A stretch of 64,000 nt of DNA. Source: Catellatospora sichuanensis. GTDB lineage: Bacteria > Actinomycetota > Actinomycetes > Mycobacteriales > Micromonosporaceae. The notes under the pieces are model-generated. The model was not told the DNA's origin. It searched no databases and saw only the letters and a program-made list of their open reading frames with translations. The stretch lies in contig NZ_ML660186.1 of NCBI RefSeq assembly GCF_007483665.1, positions 1-64,000 of the forward strand, written 5' to 3'. The stretch's first letter is position 1, and each line of letters opens with the position of its first letter. This document shows positions 1 to 9,313 of this stretch, piece by piece. A program made the position numbers and the translations under genes.

Positions 1-4
1 TAGA

Positions 5-122
5 GTTACGGCGGCCATGGCGGAGGGGAAACGCCCGGTAACATTCCGAACCCGGAAGCTAAGCCCTCCAGCGCCGATGGTACTGCAACGGGGACGTTGT
101 GGGAGAGTAGGACGCCGCCGGA
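5..122 (+). rRNA. rrf: 5S ribosomal RNA
   Basis: The sequence has the conserved 5S core (AACATTCCGAACCCGGAAGC, then GATGGTACTGC and GGGAGAGTAGGACGCCGCCGG), and the 5' and 3' ends can pair. It is the last gene of an rRNA operon whose 16S and 23S genes would lie before the window. Two terminators follow. Exact ends are uncertain by a few bases. Confidence 0.95.
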
Positions 123-135
123 CAAACATCGCAGT

Positions 136-164
136 CAAGGCCCACCCCTCCGGGGTGGGCCTTG
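136..164 (+). terminator. rRNA operon terminator 1
   Basis: A perfect hairpin with 12-bp arms (AAGGCCCACCCC / GGGGTGGGCCTT) and a 3-nt loop begins about 14 nt after the 5S RNA. It lacks a T-tract of its own. Confidence 0.85.
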
Positions 165-185
165 ACGCGTATCCGGACACTATTC

Positions 186-208
186 GGGCCCCTACCGGGG
201 CCCTTTTT
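186..208 (+). terminator. rRNA operon terminator 2 (with T-tract)
   Basis: GGGCCCC-TACC-GGGGCCC is followed directly by TTTTT. It is a classical intrinsic terminator backing up the first one, as is usual behind strongly transcribed rRNA operons. Confidence 0.9.
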
Positions 209-360
209 CATGCCCATTTCACGCCGGCGGTCTCCACGCCCGGCACCCTAGCCGATGCTGATCACCGGCGATGGACCTTCCGGACACCGGTTCGCGGTAA
301 TCATCGAGCCGCCGCCGACACAGAGCAGGGTGACAATCGCCATCGCAGTAAGGAGTTCGC

Positions 361-903
361 ATGGGCCCGCCGCTCAGCCGCGACGAAGGCTGGTTCACCA
401 AGATCTACGACGACCACTATCAGCAGATCCTCCAGTACGGCCGCCGTCGGCTGGCCGACGCGGACATGCCCGCCGAGCTCGCGCAGGACGTGTTCGCCGT
501 CGCGTGGCGTCGAAGGCAGGAGGTGCCGGACCGTTGCCTGCCCTGGTTGTACGGGGTGTCCCGACGGCTGCTGGCCAATCACTGGCGGGCCCGGCGGGCG
601 GCGGGTCGGCAGGTGCCGATCGTCGAGGCCGACGTCCTGCGGGAACCGGGCTCGACCGCCGCCGACGCGACCGTGGGGGTGGCCGACGTGTGGGCCGCCA
701 TGCGTTCGCTCTCCGAACTCGACCAGGAGATCCTCCGGCTGATCGGCTGGGAGGAACTGACGGTCTCCGAGGCCGCGCAGGTGCTCGGCTGTAGCCGCAC
801 CACCGCGGCGGTGCGACTGCACCGTGCCCGTGGACGGCTCACCGCTGCCATGTCGGCCGCGCCCACCCCGCCCATGCCGCACCGCAAACTGGCCCGATCG
901 TGA
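361..903 (+). CDS. ECF-type RNA polymerase sigma factor
   Basis: A 180-residue protein with the two-domain layout of extracytoplasmic-function sigma factors. The sigma-2 helices (about residues 15-80, with YDDHYQQILQYGRRR and AELAQDVFAVAWRRR) bind the -10 element. A C-terminal sigma-4 helix-turn-helix (about 128-160, with LTVSEAAQVLGCS) binds the -35 element. ATG 361 is preceded by AAGGAG. Its stop lies 11 bases before the start of a single-pass membrane protein, a typical sigma/anti-sigma or sigma/effector pair. The target regulon cannot be read from sequence. Confidence 0.9.
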   Translation: MGPPLSRDEGWFTKIYDDHYQQILQYGRRRLADADMPAELAQDVFAVAWRRRQEVPDRCLPWLYGVSRRLLANHWRARRAAGRQVPIVEADVLREPGSTAADATVGVADVWAAMRSLSELDQEILRLIGWEELTVSEAAQVLGCSRTTAAVRLHRARGRLTAAMSAAPTPPMPHRKLARS

Positions 904-914
904 AAGGACCTGTG

Positions 915-1922
915 ATGTTCGGAGAACAGCGGACCCGTACCCTCCTCGGCCCCGCCGACCCGGCACGCCGCACGCCGCCCGAACCGCCCCGGCTCTCGGC
1001 ACGCGAGCTGATCGCCTGGGCCGAGTCGACCGCCGAGCCGCGCACCGCCCGCCGCGACGCCCGGCTGCCGCGGCGGATGGTCCTTGCTACCGGGGCGATC
1101 GTGGCGGCGGCCGGCGCCGGGGTGGTGATCGTGTCGGCGAATACGCCCATCGGTGTGGAGCCGGGTCCCGCCGATCCGTCCGGCGCGGTGCCGGGGCGGG
1201 TGCTCGTTCCCGTGGCGTACCGGCCGGGCACGGACGAGCCGGCGGGGCCTCGGCTGCGCGCCCTGGCCGGCGCCTTGGCCGACGCGCCGTACGAGAACAG
1301 TGCGGGCAGGTTCACCTATCACCACAAAAAGGTGTGGGGCGATCCGGTGATGACGTCGCCCGGCGGCCGGTTCGCCGTGGCCTTCTCCCGGGAGTCGAAA
1401 GTCTGGTGGACCCCCGGTGGAACGGGTCGGCAGCGCACCACCACGGGTGCGCCCGAATACCCGGACCAGGCATCGCGCGACTACTGGGCAGGCCGTCTGG
1501 AGATCGCCGCGAGCTCCGCGATCGACGACATCCCGTTGCCGCCGTTCGACCGGGCACTGCTGCCCGCGGACCGGCCGGGGTTGGCCGGACTGCTGAAGAC
1601 CGGCCTGGGCGCCGGCGCCGTCAGCAGGGAGACCGGCAATACCTTCGGCCGGTACGCGGTCCCGCGGCGGACCCGCGCGGAGATCCTGCGCATCCTCGCC
1701 GATGTGCCGGGGTTCCGGTGGCGCGGCGAGGTGACCGACCGGGCCGGGCGCGACGGCGTGGCCGTCACCTTCGACGACCGCGAGCACAGCCAGCAGCACC
1801 TGCTGATCTTCCACCCCCGCACGGGTGAGCTGCTCGCCTCGGAGCTGCTGACCCTCGGCCCGCTGCGCATGAACGCCTACGAGCTGATCCTGGCGACCGA
1901 TCGCACCGACCACCTGGGCTGA
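915..1922 (+). CDS. CU044_5270-family membrane protein, partner of the ECF sigma factor
   Basis: A 335-residue protein with one membrane segment at about residues 57-76 (hydrophobic, after an RR pair). The cytoplasmic N-terminus is proline/arginine-rich and the extracytoplasmic domain is large. I chose ATG 915 because AAAGGA lies 6-7 nt upstream; GTG 900 overlaps the sigma stop and is an alternative. Family members are found next to ECF sigma genes in actinobacteria, and the topology fits an anti-sigma or signal-sensing role, but no ZAS zinc motif is visible. The function is inferred from context. Confidence 0.7.
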   Translation: MFGEQRTRTLLGPADPARRTPPEPPRLSARELIAWAESTAEPRTARRDARLPRRMVLATGAIVAAAGAGVVIVSANTPIGVEPGPADPSGAVPGRVLVPVAYRPGTDEPAGPRLRALAGALADAPYENSAGRFTYHHKKVWGDPVMTSPGGRFAVAFSRESKVWWTPGGTGRQRTTTGAPEYPDQASRDYWAGRLEIAASSAIDDIPLPPFDRALLPADRPGLAGLLKTGLGAGAVSRETGNTFGRYAVPRRTRAEILRILADVPGFRWRGEVTDRAGRDGVAVTFDDREHSQQHLLIFHPRTGELLASELLTLGPLRMNAYELILATDRTDHLG

Positions 1923-1976
1923 TCCGGCCGTGCCGGGCCGCCTGCTCCGGGTGGCCCGGCAAAATGGCGAGCGCGA

Positions 1977-2035
1977 TCGATCATGAAGTTATGGCCGCGA
2001 CCCGCCGTCGAACCGTGCCATAAGTTCATGATCGA
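1977..2035. repeat. Intergenic palindrome, family A (copy 1)
   Basis: Arms 1977-1995 and 2017-2035 pair with one mismatch (GATCATGAAGTTATGGC against GCCATAAGTTCATGATC). It lies between convergent genes and could act as a two-way terminator. The same arms recur at 60611-60667. Confidence 0.85.
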
Positions 2036-2045
2036 CCCGAAGGGG

Positions 2046-2750
2046 TCAGGGGCGGGAGAGGGTGGTGGTGCGGATGGTGGTCATCAGGGGGGCGGCTTCG
2101 GCGGGGGTGCGGCTGGGGAAGAGGGCCAGGGCGATGCTGCCGTGGTCGGCCCAGCCGCAGACGGCCATCACGCCGTCGGGGCCGTCGGCGGAGCCGCACT
2201 TGAGGATGCCGCCCAGGTCGCCGGGCTCGTACTCCTTGAGGCCGGTGACGCCGCCGGTCTCGTCCTCCATGAGCTTCAGCACGGTGTCGAGTTCCCGCTC
2301 GGGGCTGAACATGGTGGTGGTGCCGCCGAACACCATGACGCTCTTCGCCGCGCCTTCGGCCGGGTCGGTGTAGATGCCCGTGGCGGTGGTGTCGAGTTCG
2401 ATGTCGGCGGCCAGCGCGGTCAGCAGGTAGCCGGCGGTGTCCTTGGCGGCGGGGCTGTCGTCGCGGACCATCGCGCCGATCTTCTCGGGCATGGTGAGCT
2501 TGGCGTCGTTCTGCTGAGTGATCCGGATCAGCGTGGGGCCGAGGGTGAACGCGGCGGCCAATGCGCCGGCGCCGAGCACGGCCATCACGGTGAGGGTCCA
2601 GCGGCGGCGCTTGCTGTGCGGCGCGGGCTCGTCCTCGGGTTCCGTGGCGGGTCCGGGCATCATCCGCACGGCGGGACGGGCGTGCTGCGGTATCTCACCA
2701 GGTTCCGGCGTAGCCGAATCCTGGCGTACCTTCGCGTCCTGCTCTGACAT
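2046..2750 (-). CDS. Single-pass membrane protein of unknown function
   Basis: A 234-residue protein. The N-terminus is acidic and proline-rich. A basic KRRR stretch then precedes one membrane helix at about residues 50-72 (TLTVMAVLGAGALAAAFTLG), followed by an extracytoplasmic domain. That domain ends in a conserved-looking segment with two cysteines (LKCGS and AVCGWADHGSIAL). The ATG at 2750 has AAGGTGGG upstream. It is divergent from valS. No enzymatic motif was recognised; similar CGWADHG proteins occur widely in actinobacteria, but I know no function. Confidence 0.75.
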   Translation of the reverse strand: MSEQDAKVRQDSATPEPGEIPQHARPAVRMMPGPATEPEDEPAPHSKRRRWTLTVMAVLGAGALAAAFTLGPTLIRITQQNDAKLTMPEKIGAMVRDDSPAAKDTAGYLLTALAADIELDTTATGIYTDPAEGAAKSVMVFGGTTTMFSPERELDTVLKLMEDETGGVTGLKEYEPGDLGGILKCGSADGPDGVMAVCGWADHGSIALALFPSRTPAEAAPLMTTIRTTTLSRP

Positions 2751-2822
2751 GTGCCCACCTTCCGCCGACCCGCGGAGCCTAGCAAGCCGCAGCCTGCCAG
2801 CGGTGGACCCAAGCTCGCTTCG

Positions 2823-2834
2823 TAGACTTGGCGG
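2823..2834 (+). promoter_or_regulatory. Probable -10 element of leaderless valS
   Basis: TAGACT at 2823-2828 ends 6 nt before the GTG start of valS and there is no Shine-Dalgarno sequence, so transcription probably starts at or next to the start codon. Confidence 0.5.
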
Positions 2835-5468
2835 GTGACCGAACTCAGCCAGCAGCCGCGCGAGCCGCGCGCCCCGTTGTCCTCCGAGCTTGCCGCCGCG
2901 TACCAGCCCGGCGAGGTAGAGCAGCGGCGGTACGAGTCGTGGGTAGCCGCCGGTCACTTCGACGCCGACGCGAAGAGCGACAAGCCGCCGTTCGCGATCG
3001 TGATCCCACCGCCGAACGTGACGGGTTCGCTGCACGTCGGCCACGCGCTGGATCACACCATTCAGGACGCGCTGATCCGCCGCAAGCGCATGCAGGGCTT
3101 CGAGGCGCTGTGGCTGCCCGGCATGGACCACGCCGGCATCGCCACCCAGAACGTGGTGGAGCGCAAGCTCGCCGCGGAGGGTCTGTCGCGTCACGACCTG
3201 GGCCGCGAGACGTTCGTCGAGCGGGTGTGGCAGTGGAAGGCCGAGTCCGGCGGTGCGATCCTCGGGCAGATGCGCCGCCTCGGCGACTCCGTCGACTGGT
3301 CGCGCGAGCGCTTCACCATGGACGAGGGCCTGTCGCGGGCCGTGCAGACCATCTTCAAGAAGCTGTACGACGACAACCTGATCTACCGCGCCGAGCGCAT
3401 CATCAACTGGTGCCCGCGCTGCCTGACCGCGCTGAGCGACATCGAGGTGGAGCACAGCGACGACGAGGGCGAGCTGATCTCCATCCGGTACAGCGACGAG
3501 ATCGTGGTCGCCACCACCCGGGCCGAGACGATGCTCGGCGACACCGCGGTGGCGGTGCACCCCGACGACGAGCGCTACAAGCACCTCATCGGCACCGAGG
3601 TGGAGCTGCCGCTGACCGGCCGGCGCATCCCGATCGTGGGCGACGCGCACGTCGACCCGGCGTTCGGCACCGGCTGCGTGAAGGTGACCCCGGCGCACGA
3701 CCCGAACGACTTCGAGATCGGCCAGCGGCACAACCTGCCCTCCATCACGATGATGGACGAGCGGGCGATCATCACGGTGCACGGGCCGTTCCAGGGCCTG
3801 GACCGGTACGAGGCCCGCCCGGCCGTGGTCGCCGCGCTGCGCGAGCAGGGGCGGATCGTCGCCGAGAAGCGCCCTTACCTGCACGCGGTCGGGCACTGCT
3901 CGCGCTGCAAGACGACGGTCGAGCCGCGGCTGTCGCTGCAGTGGTTCGTCAACACCGGCCCGCTGGCCAAGGCCGCCGGGGACGCGGTGCGCGACGGCCG
4001 CACCCGGATCGAGCCGGCCGAGCTGTCCAAGCGCTACTTCGCCTGGGTCGACAACATGCACGACTGGTGCATCTCGCGCCAGCTGTGGTGGGGCCACCGC
4101 ATCCCGGTCTGGTACGGCCCGGACGGCGAGGTCGTCTGCGTCGGCCCCGACGACGAGGTGCCGAGCGGCGAGGGCTGGCGCCAGGACGAGGACGTGCTCG
4201 ACACCTGGTTCTCCTCGGCGCTGTGGCCGTTCTCGACGCTGGGCTGGCCGGAGCAGACCGCCGACCTGGCGAAGTTCTACCCGACCAGCGTGCTGGTGAC
4301 CGGCTACGACATCCTGTTCTTCTGGGTCGCCCGGATGATGATGTTCGGCCTGTACGCCATGGACGGCAAGCAGCCGTTCGATGTCGTCGCACTGCACGGC
4401 ATGGTGCGCGACCAGTACGGCAAGAAGATGAGCAAGTCGTTCGGCAACGTGGTCGACCCGCTGGACTGGATCGAGCGCTTCGGCGCGGACGCGACCCGGT
4501 TCACCCTGGCCCGCGGCGCGAACCCGGGCTCGGACGTGCCGGTCAGCGAGGAGTGGTGCCAGGGCTCGCGCAACTTCTGCAACAAGCTCTGGAACGCCAC
4601 CCGGTTCGCGCTGATCAACGGCGCGCACACCGACGGCGACCTGCCCACCGAGCTGTCGACCATCGACCGCTGGATCCTGTCCCGGCTGCAGCACACCATC
4701 GCCGAGGTCGACGAGTACTTCGAGAACTACGAGTTCGCGAAGGTCTGCGACAGCCTGTTCCACTTCGCCTGGGACGACGTCTGCGACTGGTACGTGGAGC
4801 TGGCCAAGCCGGTGCTGACCGGTGACGACGCGGCCGCCGCCGAGCGCACCCGCCGGGTGCTGGGGCACGTGCTGGACCAGCTGCTGCGGCTGCTGCACCC
4901 GGTCATCCCGTTCGTCACCGACGAGCTGTGGTGCGCCCTGAACAAGGTCGAGGGCGACGCGTCGGTGATGGTGGCGGCGTGGCCCGCGGCGAACCCGGCG
5001 CTGATCGACGACGCGGCCGAGGCCGAGCTGGAGATGCTGCAGCGGGTGGTGACCGAGGTCCGCCGCTTCCGTGCCGACCAGGGCCTCAAGCCCGGTCAGC
5101 GGGTGGCCGCGGCGCTGGACGGGCTGGCCGCTGCGGGCATCGCCGCGCACGAGCCGCTGATGCGCTTCCTGGCCCGGCTGGACGTGCCCGCCGACGGCTT
5201 CACCGCCACCGGCACGGTCGCGGTCGCGGGCGGCGTGACGGTCTCCCTGGACACCCGGGGCAGCATCGACGTGGCCGCCGAGCGGGCCCGCCTGACCAAG
5301 GACCGGGCCGCCGCGGAGAAGGAGATCTCCCAGGCGACCGCGAAGCTGGGCAACGAAGGATTCCTGGCCAAGGCTCCGGAGCAGGTGGTGGCGAAACTGC
5401 GCGAGCGGCTCGCCACAGCCGAAGCCGACGTGACTCGCATCGACGCCGCGCTCGCGCAGCTAGGGTGA
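2835..5468 (+). CDS. valS: Valyl-tRNA synthetase
   Basis: An 877-residue class I synthetase that charges tRNA-Val. Visible landmarks are [15 protein letters not shown] with the HIGH-type HVGH at about residue 67, an editing (CP1) domain, KKMSKSFGN at about 530, the anticodon-binding domain and a C-terminal coiled-coil arm from about 810. Length is normal for the family. GTG 2835 directly follows a probable -10 box, suggesting a leaderless message. No T-box was seen upstream, unlike ileS. The stop lies 5 bases before the chosen folC start. Confidence 0.97.
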   Translation: MTELSQQPREPRAPLSSELAAAYQPGEVEQRRYESWVAAGHFDADAKSDKPPFAIVIPPPNVTGSLHVGHALDHTIQDALIRRKRMQGFEALWLPGMDHAGIATQNVVERKLAAEGLSRHDLGRETFVERVWQWKAESGGAILGQMRRLGDSVDWSRERFTMDEGLSRAVQTIFKKLYDDNLIYRAERIINWCPRCLTALSDIEVEHSDDEGELISIRYSDEIVVATTRAETMLGDTAVAVHPDDERYKHLIGTEVELPLTGRRIPIVGDAHVDPAFGTGCVKVTPAHDPNDFEIGQRHNLPSITMMDERAIITVHGPFQGLDRYEARPAVVAALREQGRIVAEKRPYLHAVGHCSRCKTTVEPRLSLQWFVNTGPLAKAAGDAVRDGRTRIEPAELSKRYFAWVDNMHDWCISRQLWWGHRIPVWYGPDGEVVCVGPDDEVPSGEGWRQDEDVLDTWFSSALWPFSTLGWPEQTADLAKFYPTSVLVTGYDILFFWVARMMMFGLYAMDGKQPFDVVALHGMVRDQYGKKMSKSFGNVVDPLDWIERFGADATRFTLARGANPGSDVPVSEEWCQGSRNFCNKLWNATRFALINGAHTDGDLPTELSTIDRWILSRLQHTIAEVDEYFENYEFAKVCDSLFHFAWDDVCDWYVELAKPVLTGDDAAAAERTRRVLGHVLDQLLRLLHPVIPFVTDELWCALNKVEGDASVMVAAWPAANPALIDDAAEAELEMLQRVVTEVRRFRADQGLKPGQRVAAALDGLAAAGIAAHEPLMRFLARLDVPADGFTATGTVAVAGGVTVSLDTRGSIDVAAERARLTKDRAAAEKEISQATAKLGNEGFLAKAPEQVVAKLRERLATAEADVTRIDAALAQLG

Positions 5469-5473
5469 CATTC

Positions 5474-6826
5474 GTGAGCTCTTCCGCTCAAGACGGGCAG
5501 GACATGTCCTACGCCGAGGTGGAGGCCGCGCTGGACCGGCGCGGCTTCACCCGGATGGTCTTCGACCTCGGCCGCATCGAGGAGCTGCTGGACGTGCTCG
5601 GCAGCCCGCAGCGGGCGTACCCGTCGATCCATCTGACCGGCACCAACGGCAAGACTTCGACCGCACGCATGATCGACAGCCTGCTGCGCACGCACGGGCT
5701 GCACACCGGGCGGTACACCAGCCCGCACCTGGAGACGGTGCGGGAGCGGATCAGCCTGGACGGGCAGCCGGTCGACGAGGAGCGCTTCGCCGCGGTGTAC
5801 GCCGAGGTCGGCCCGCTGGCCGAGCTGATCGACGCGCGCAGCGACGAGCCGCTGACCTACTTCGACATGACCACCGCGCTGGCGTTCGCGACGTTCGCCG
5901 ACGCCCCGGTGGACGTCGCCGTGGTCGAGGTCGGCCTGGGCGGCGCGGAGGACGCCACCAACGTGATCCAGGCCGGCGTCGCGGTGATCACGCCGATCGG
6001 GCTGGACCACACCGAGTGGCTCGGCGACACGGTCGCCGACATCGCGCTGGCCAAGTCGGGCATCGTGCACGAGGGGGCCACGCTGATCTGCGCGCTGCAG
6101 CCGGAAGAGGCGATGGAGCCGATCCTGGAGCGCTGCGCCGAGGTCGGCGCGACCGTCGCCCGCGAGGGCAGCGAGTTCGGCGTCATCGAGCGCAACCTGG
6201 CGCTGGGCGGTCAGGTGCTGACCCTGCAGGGCCTGGGCGGGGTGTACGACGAGATCTTCCTGCCGCTGCACGGCGCCCACCAGGCGCAGAACGCGGCGCT
6301 GGCGCTCGCCGCGGTCGAGGCGTTCCTGGGTGCGGGCAAGGACCGGCAGCTGGAGGTCGAGGTGGTCCGCGAGGGCTTCTCGTCCAGCTCCTCGCCGGGC
6401 CGGCTGGAGCGGGTCCGCAACGCGCCCACGGTGCTGGTCGACGCCGCGCACAACCCGCACGGCATGGCCGCGACCGTCGCCGCGCTGACCGAGGAGTTCT
6501 CCTTCCGCCGCCTGGTGGCCGTGGTCGGCATGCTCGGGGACAAGGACGCCGACGGGGTGCTGGAGCTTCTGGAGCCGGTCGTCGACGAGCTGGTCTGCAC
6601 GCGCAACTCCTCGCCGCGGTCGCTGCCCGCCGAGGAGCTGGCGGAGATCGCGTACGAGATCTTCGGCGAGGACCGGGTGCACGTGCACCCGGAGATGCCC
6701 GATGCGATCGAGGCCGCGGTGACCCTGGCCGAGGCGGACATCGACGCGGGCATCAGCGGCGTGGGCGTGCTGATCACCGGTTCCGTGGTGACCGTCGCCG
6801 ACGCTCGGAAGCTGTTCCAGCGATGA
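5474..6826 (+). CDS. folC: Folylpolyglutamate synthase / dihydrofolate synthase
   Basis: A 450-residue Mur-ligase-type enzyme that adds glutamates to folates (and probably to dihydropteroate). It has the ATP-binding LTGTNGKTST at about residue 55, YTSPHLETVRERI, the central VVEVGLGGAEDATN, and VDAAHNPHG of the C-terminal domain. GTG 5474 has AGGG 8 nt upstream; GTG 5465, overlapping the valS stop, is in frame and also possible. The valS-folC-DUF4233-ndk order is conserved in actinobacteria, and the tight spacing indicates co-transcription with valS. Confidence 0.95.
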   Translation: MSSSAQDGQDMSYAEVEAALDRRGFTRMVFDLGRIEELLDVLGSPQRAYPSIHLTGTNGKTSTARMIDSLLRTHGLHTGRYTSPHLETVRERISLDGQPVDEERFAAVYAEVGPLAELIDARSDEPLTYFDMTTALAFATFADAPVDVAVVEVGLGGAEDATNVIQAGVAVITPIGLDHTEWLGDTVADIALAKSGIVHEGATLICALQPEEAMEPILERCAEVGATVAREGSEFGVIERNLALGGQVLTLQGLGGVYDEIFLPLHGAHQAQNAALALAAVEAFLGAGKDRQLEVEVVREGFSSSSSPGRLERVRNAPTVLVDAAHNPHGMAATVAALTEEFSFRRLVAVVGMLGDKDADGVLELLEPVVDELVCTRNSSPRSLPAEELAEIAYEIFGEDRVHVHPEMPDAIEAAVTLAEADIDAGISGVGVLITGSVVTVADARKLFQR

Positions 6827-6923
6827 CCGGCGCGGCGGGCGGGTCCTGGCGCCCGGTTCGGCCTGCGCCGTCCGGCTGGGCGCGGCGAGGAGCAGGCATG
6901 AGCGAGCGCCACGGGGAGCGGGC

Positions 6924-7379
6924 ATGACCGAGCACAGCCACCCGGACGAGGCGGCGGCCGGCACCACGCCGGAAGGGCCGGCCGGGCACAAGCCGGGCGA
7001 GGCCCGTGAGCGTGATCTCCAGCTGAATCTGGGCGGCAAGCCCAGCGGCCTGCGCAACCCGTCCCGCGCCGTGCGCGGCCTGGGGGCGGGCACGCTGGTG
7101 CTGGAGGCGCTGGTGCTGTTGCTGGCGCTGATGCCGATCTGGGTGCTGCGCCCGCCGGGCGGCAGCATGGCGGCGGTGACCGTGGCGCTGGTGGCCGTGG
7201 TGGTGTCCGTGGCGCTGTCGGCGACCCTGCGCTACCCGTGGGGCTGGTGGCTGGTTTCGGTGTTCCAGGTCGCGCTGCTGCTGCTGGGCTTCCTGCACTG
7301 GGCGTTCGCCGTGGTGGGCGTCGTGTTCGGGCTCACCTGGGCGTACGTGCTCTACGTGCGCCGGACCGTCGCCCGCTAG
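6924..7379 (+). CDS. DUF4233 membrane protein
   Basis: A 151-residue protein with a hydrophilic N-terminus of about 55 residues. Four hydrophobic segments follow (about 61-80, 87-103, 110-125 and 127-145). It matches the DUF4233 family that regularly follows folC in actinobacteria; its role is unknown. The stop codon (7377-7379) overlaps the stop of the convergent VOC-domain gene. Confidence 0.8.
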   Translation: MTEHSHPDEAAAGTTPEGPAGHKPGEARERDLQLNLGGKPSGLRNPSRAVRGLGAGTLVLEALVLLLALMPIWVLRPPGGSMAAVTVALVAVVVSVALSATLRYPWGWWLVSVFQVALLLLGFLHWAFAVVGVVFGLTWAYVLYVRRTVAR

Positions 7380-8701
7380 CCGCGCGCCTTCCACTCGATG
7401 ACCGCGATGCCGTGGCCGTCGGGGTCCTTGAACGAGGCGGCCCACAGTTCGAGGCGCTCGCCGTGGTTGACCACCCGGGGCGCGTAGGTGAACTTGACGC
7501 CGCGCACCTTCAGTTCCCGGTAGACCGCGTCGACGTCGCCGACCTCCAGGTTGAGGTGCACGTGACGGCGGTTCACCGGGGCCAGCTCCGGGGTCGTGCG
7601 CAGCACCAGCCGGGTGTCGCCGGAGGCGAGCACCAGGTTGCCCGGCCCGCCGTCGATCTCGTAGAAGCCGAGCAGGTCGTGGTAGAAGCCGCGGGAGCGG
7701 GTCAAGTCGGTGACCAGCAGCGTGATGCCCACGCCCTGGATCGACCCGGCCGAGGCGGGCCGGGCGTGCGGTGACGCGACGAGCAGGTCGTCGATGCCGG
7801 CGCCGGATGCGGGCGGCAGCGCCACGGGCCCGGTGAAGGTGTCGGAGATGGTGGGGGCGGTGGGTTCCGGCACGTCCGCGAAGTCGATCATGTCGATGGA
7901 GGTGAAGTCCGGCGATTCCGCGTCCATCGGCGTGCGGGGGCCGGGCACGTCGCCGGTGTACAGCTCACCCTCCAGCACGGCGACCTGCGCGGGATCTTCG
8001 CGTGGCGCCGGCGGGCGGCGGTGCGGACTCGGCTGGCGGCGGGGCAGCTGGTCGCTCACCGGCACCGCGTCGAGGTCGATCGGGTCGTCGTCGCGGAAGC
8101 CGGCGTAGGTGTCGTCTGATCCGTGGGGGTCCGCGCGGCCCGGGGTGTCGTCGTCGTGCTGGTCGTCGTAGTGCGGGTCGTCGAAGTGCGGATCGTCGTA
8201 GTCGTCGCCCGGATCGTGGTAGAACTCGTCGGCGCCGTGGTCGAACCCCTGCTCGTACCGCTCGCCGTGGGTGCCGATCTTCTCCCACTGGATCTTGATG
8301 CGCCGCGCGTCGGCGACGGCGACCAGAGCGGGCAGCGTGTCGCCCGCGTCGGGCCACTTCAGCACCGGCACCCGCGGGTCGTTCATGACCACGGTCTGGC
8401 CGGGATGGCCGGGCGCGTCCACCAGCACCTGCATCTCGCAGCGGCCGAACTCCGCGTTCAGCGGCGGTTCGGAAGCCTTCACCACGTGCACGGTGCCCAC
8501 CACGTACGCCTTGTCGGCGCCGAGCATCGACGCGGTGGTCAGCAGAGCCACCCCGACGACGACCATCGCCGCGCCCACCGCGCCCAGCGGCCAGCTGCCG
8601 AGACCGGCGGACATCGAGATGACGAACAGTCCCAGTGCGCCGAGGCACACGGCGGTGGTCACCCGGCCGGGCCGGACCGGTTTGCGCCCTAACCGTGCCA
8701 A
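7376..8701 (-). CDS. Membrane-anchored protein with C-terminal VOC (glyoxalase-fold) domain
   Basis: A 441-residue fusion. Two N-terminal membrane helices (about 17-60) are followed by a soluble region to about 130, a very Asp/His-rich linker (about 150-215) and a proline-rich stretch. The C-terminal 115 residues form a VOC domain (GVGITLLVTDLTRSRGFYHDLLG to DPDGHGIAVIEW). I chose TTG 8701 because GGGGAGG lies 6-7 nt upstream; no ATG or GTG fits better near the first helix. VOC domains bind metal through His/Glu and cover lyases, dioxygenases and resistance proteins; the substrate here is unknown. Confidence 0.7.
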   Translation of the reverse strand: MARLGRKPVRPGRVTTAVCLGALGLFVISMSAGLGSWPLGAVGAAMVVVGVALLTTASMLGADKAYVVGTVHVVKASEPPLNAEFGRCEMQVLVDAPGHPGQTVVMNDPRVPVLKWPDAGDTLPALVAVADARRIKIQWEKIGTHGERYEQGFDHGADEFYHDPGDDYDDPHFDDPHYDDQHDDDTPGRADPHGSDDTYAGFRDDDPIDLDAVPVSDQLPRRQPSPHRRPPAPREDPAQVAVLEGELYTGDVPGPRTPMDAESPDFTSIDMIDFADVPEPTAPTISDTFTGPVALPPASGAGIDDLLVASPHARPASAGSIQGVGITLLVTDLTRSRGFYHDLLGFYEIDGGPGNLVLASGDTRLVLRTTPELAPVNRRHVHLNLEVGDVDAVYRELKVRGVKFTYAPRVVNHGERLELWAASFKDPDGHGIAVIEWKARG

Positions 8702-8881
8702 CGCGTGCCTCCCCGAGCGCTGTGTGCACGACCACAGCGCGCCGCCTCCCCGCAACGCTGTGTCTTCAATCCATGACCTTAGGCGGGTCCGTCGATCGAG
8801 GAAAGTGCAGTTCGGTAGGCTGATGAGCCCACCTCGTATTGCCGCAGGTGGGGACATGTGTCGCCTTGAAGGAGGAAGTTC

Positions 8882-9292
8882 GTGGCGGAACGTTCGCTCG
8901 TGCTGATCAAGCCCGATGCGGTGCGCCGTGGCCTGGTCGGGGAGATCATCTCGCGGTTCGAGCGCAAGGGGCTCGCCGTCGACGCGCTCGTGCTGCGCAC
9001 GATGGACGCCGAGCTGGCCGACGCGCACTACGCCGAGCACGTGGAGAAGGCGTTCTACCCCCCGCTCAAGGCCTTCATGACCGCCGGCCCGCTGGTGGCC
9101 GCGATCGTGTCGGGCGACGAGGCCATCGCGGTGATCCGCCTGCTGGTCGGCGCGACCGACGGCCGGGCCGCGGCCGCGGGCACCATCCGCGGCGATCTCT
9201 CCCTGTCGAACCGGGAGAACCTGGTGCACGCCTCCGACTCGGCCGAGTCCGCGGAGCGCGAGATCAAGCTCTGGTTCCCGGAACTGTCGTAG
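8882..9292 (+). CDS. ndk: Nucleoside diphosphate kinase
   Basis: A 136-residue enzyme that moves phosphate from ATP to NDPs through a phospho-histidine. The start [20 protein letters not shown] is typical. The catalytic His is at about 116 in NLVHASDS (most family members have HGSD). Length is normal. GTG 8882 follows GGAGGA. Confidence 0.96.
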   Translation: MAERSLVLIKPDAVRRGLVGEIISRFERKGLAVDALVLRTMDAELADAHYAEHVEKAFYPPLKAFMTAGPLVAAIVSGDEAIAVIRLLVGATDGRAAAAGTIRGDLSLSNRENLVHASDSAESAEREIKLWFPELS

Positions 9293-9313
9293 CCCGTCCC
9301 TACGGTGGCCGCC

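Noticed and set aside
2751..2834. T-box before valS
   Set aside because: No TGGTACCGCG-type core and too little room; the start appears leaderless.
2046..5150. Minus-strand open frame of over 1000 codons across valS
   Set aside because: It is the frame of the small 2046-2750 membrane gene extended through an antisense reading of valS. The upstream part has Arg/Val/His-rich low-complexity composition typical of GC-rich shadow frames.
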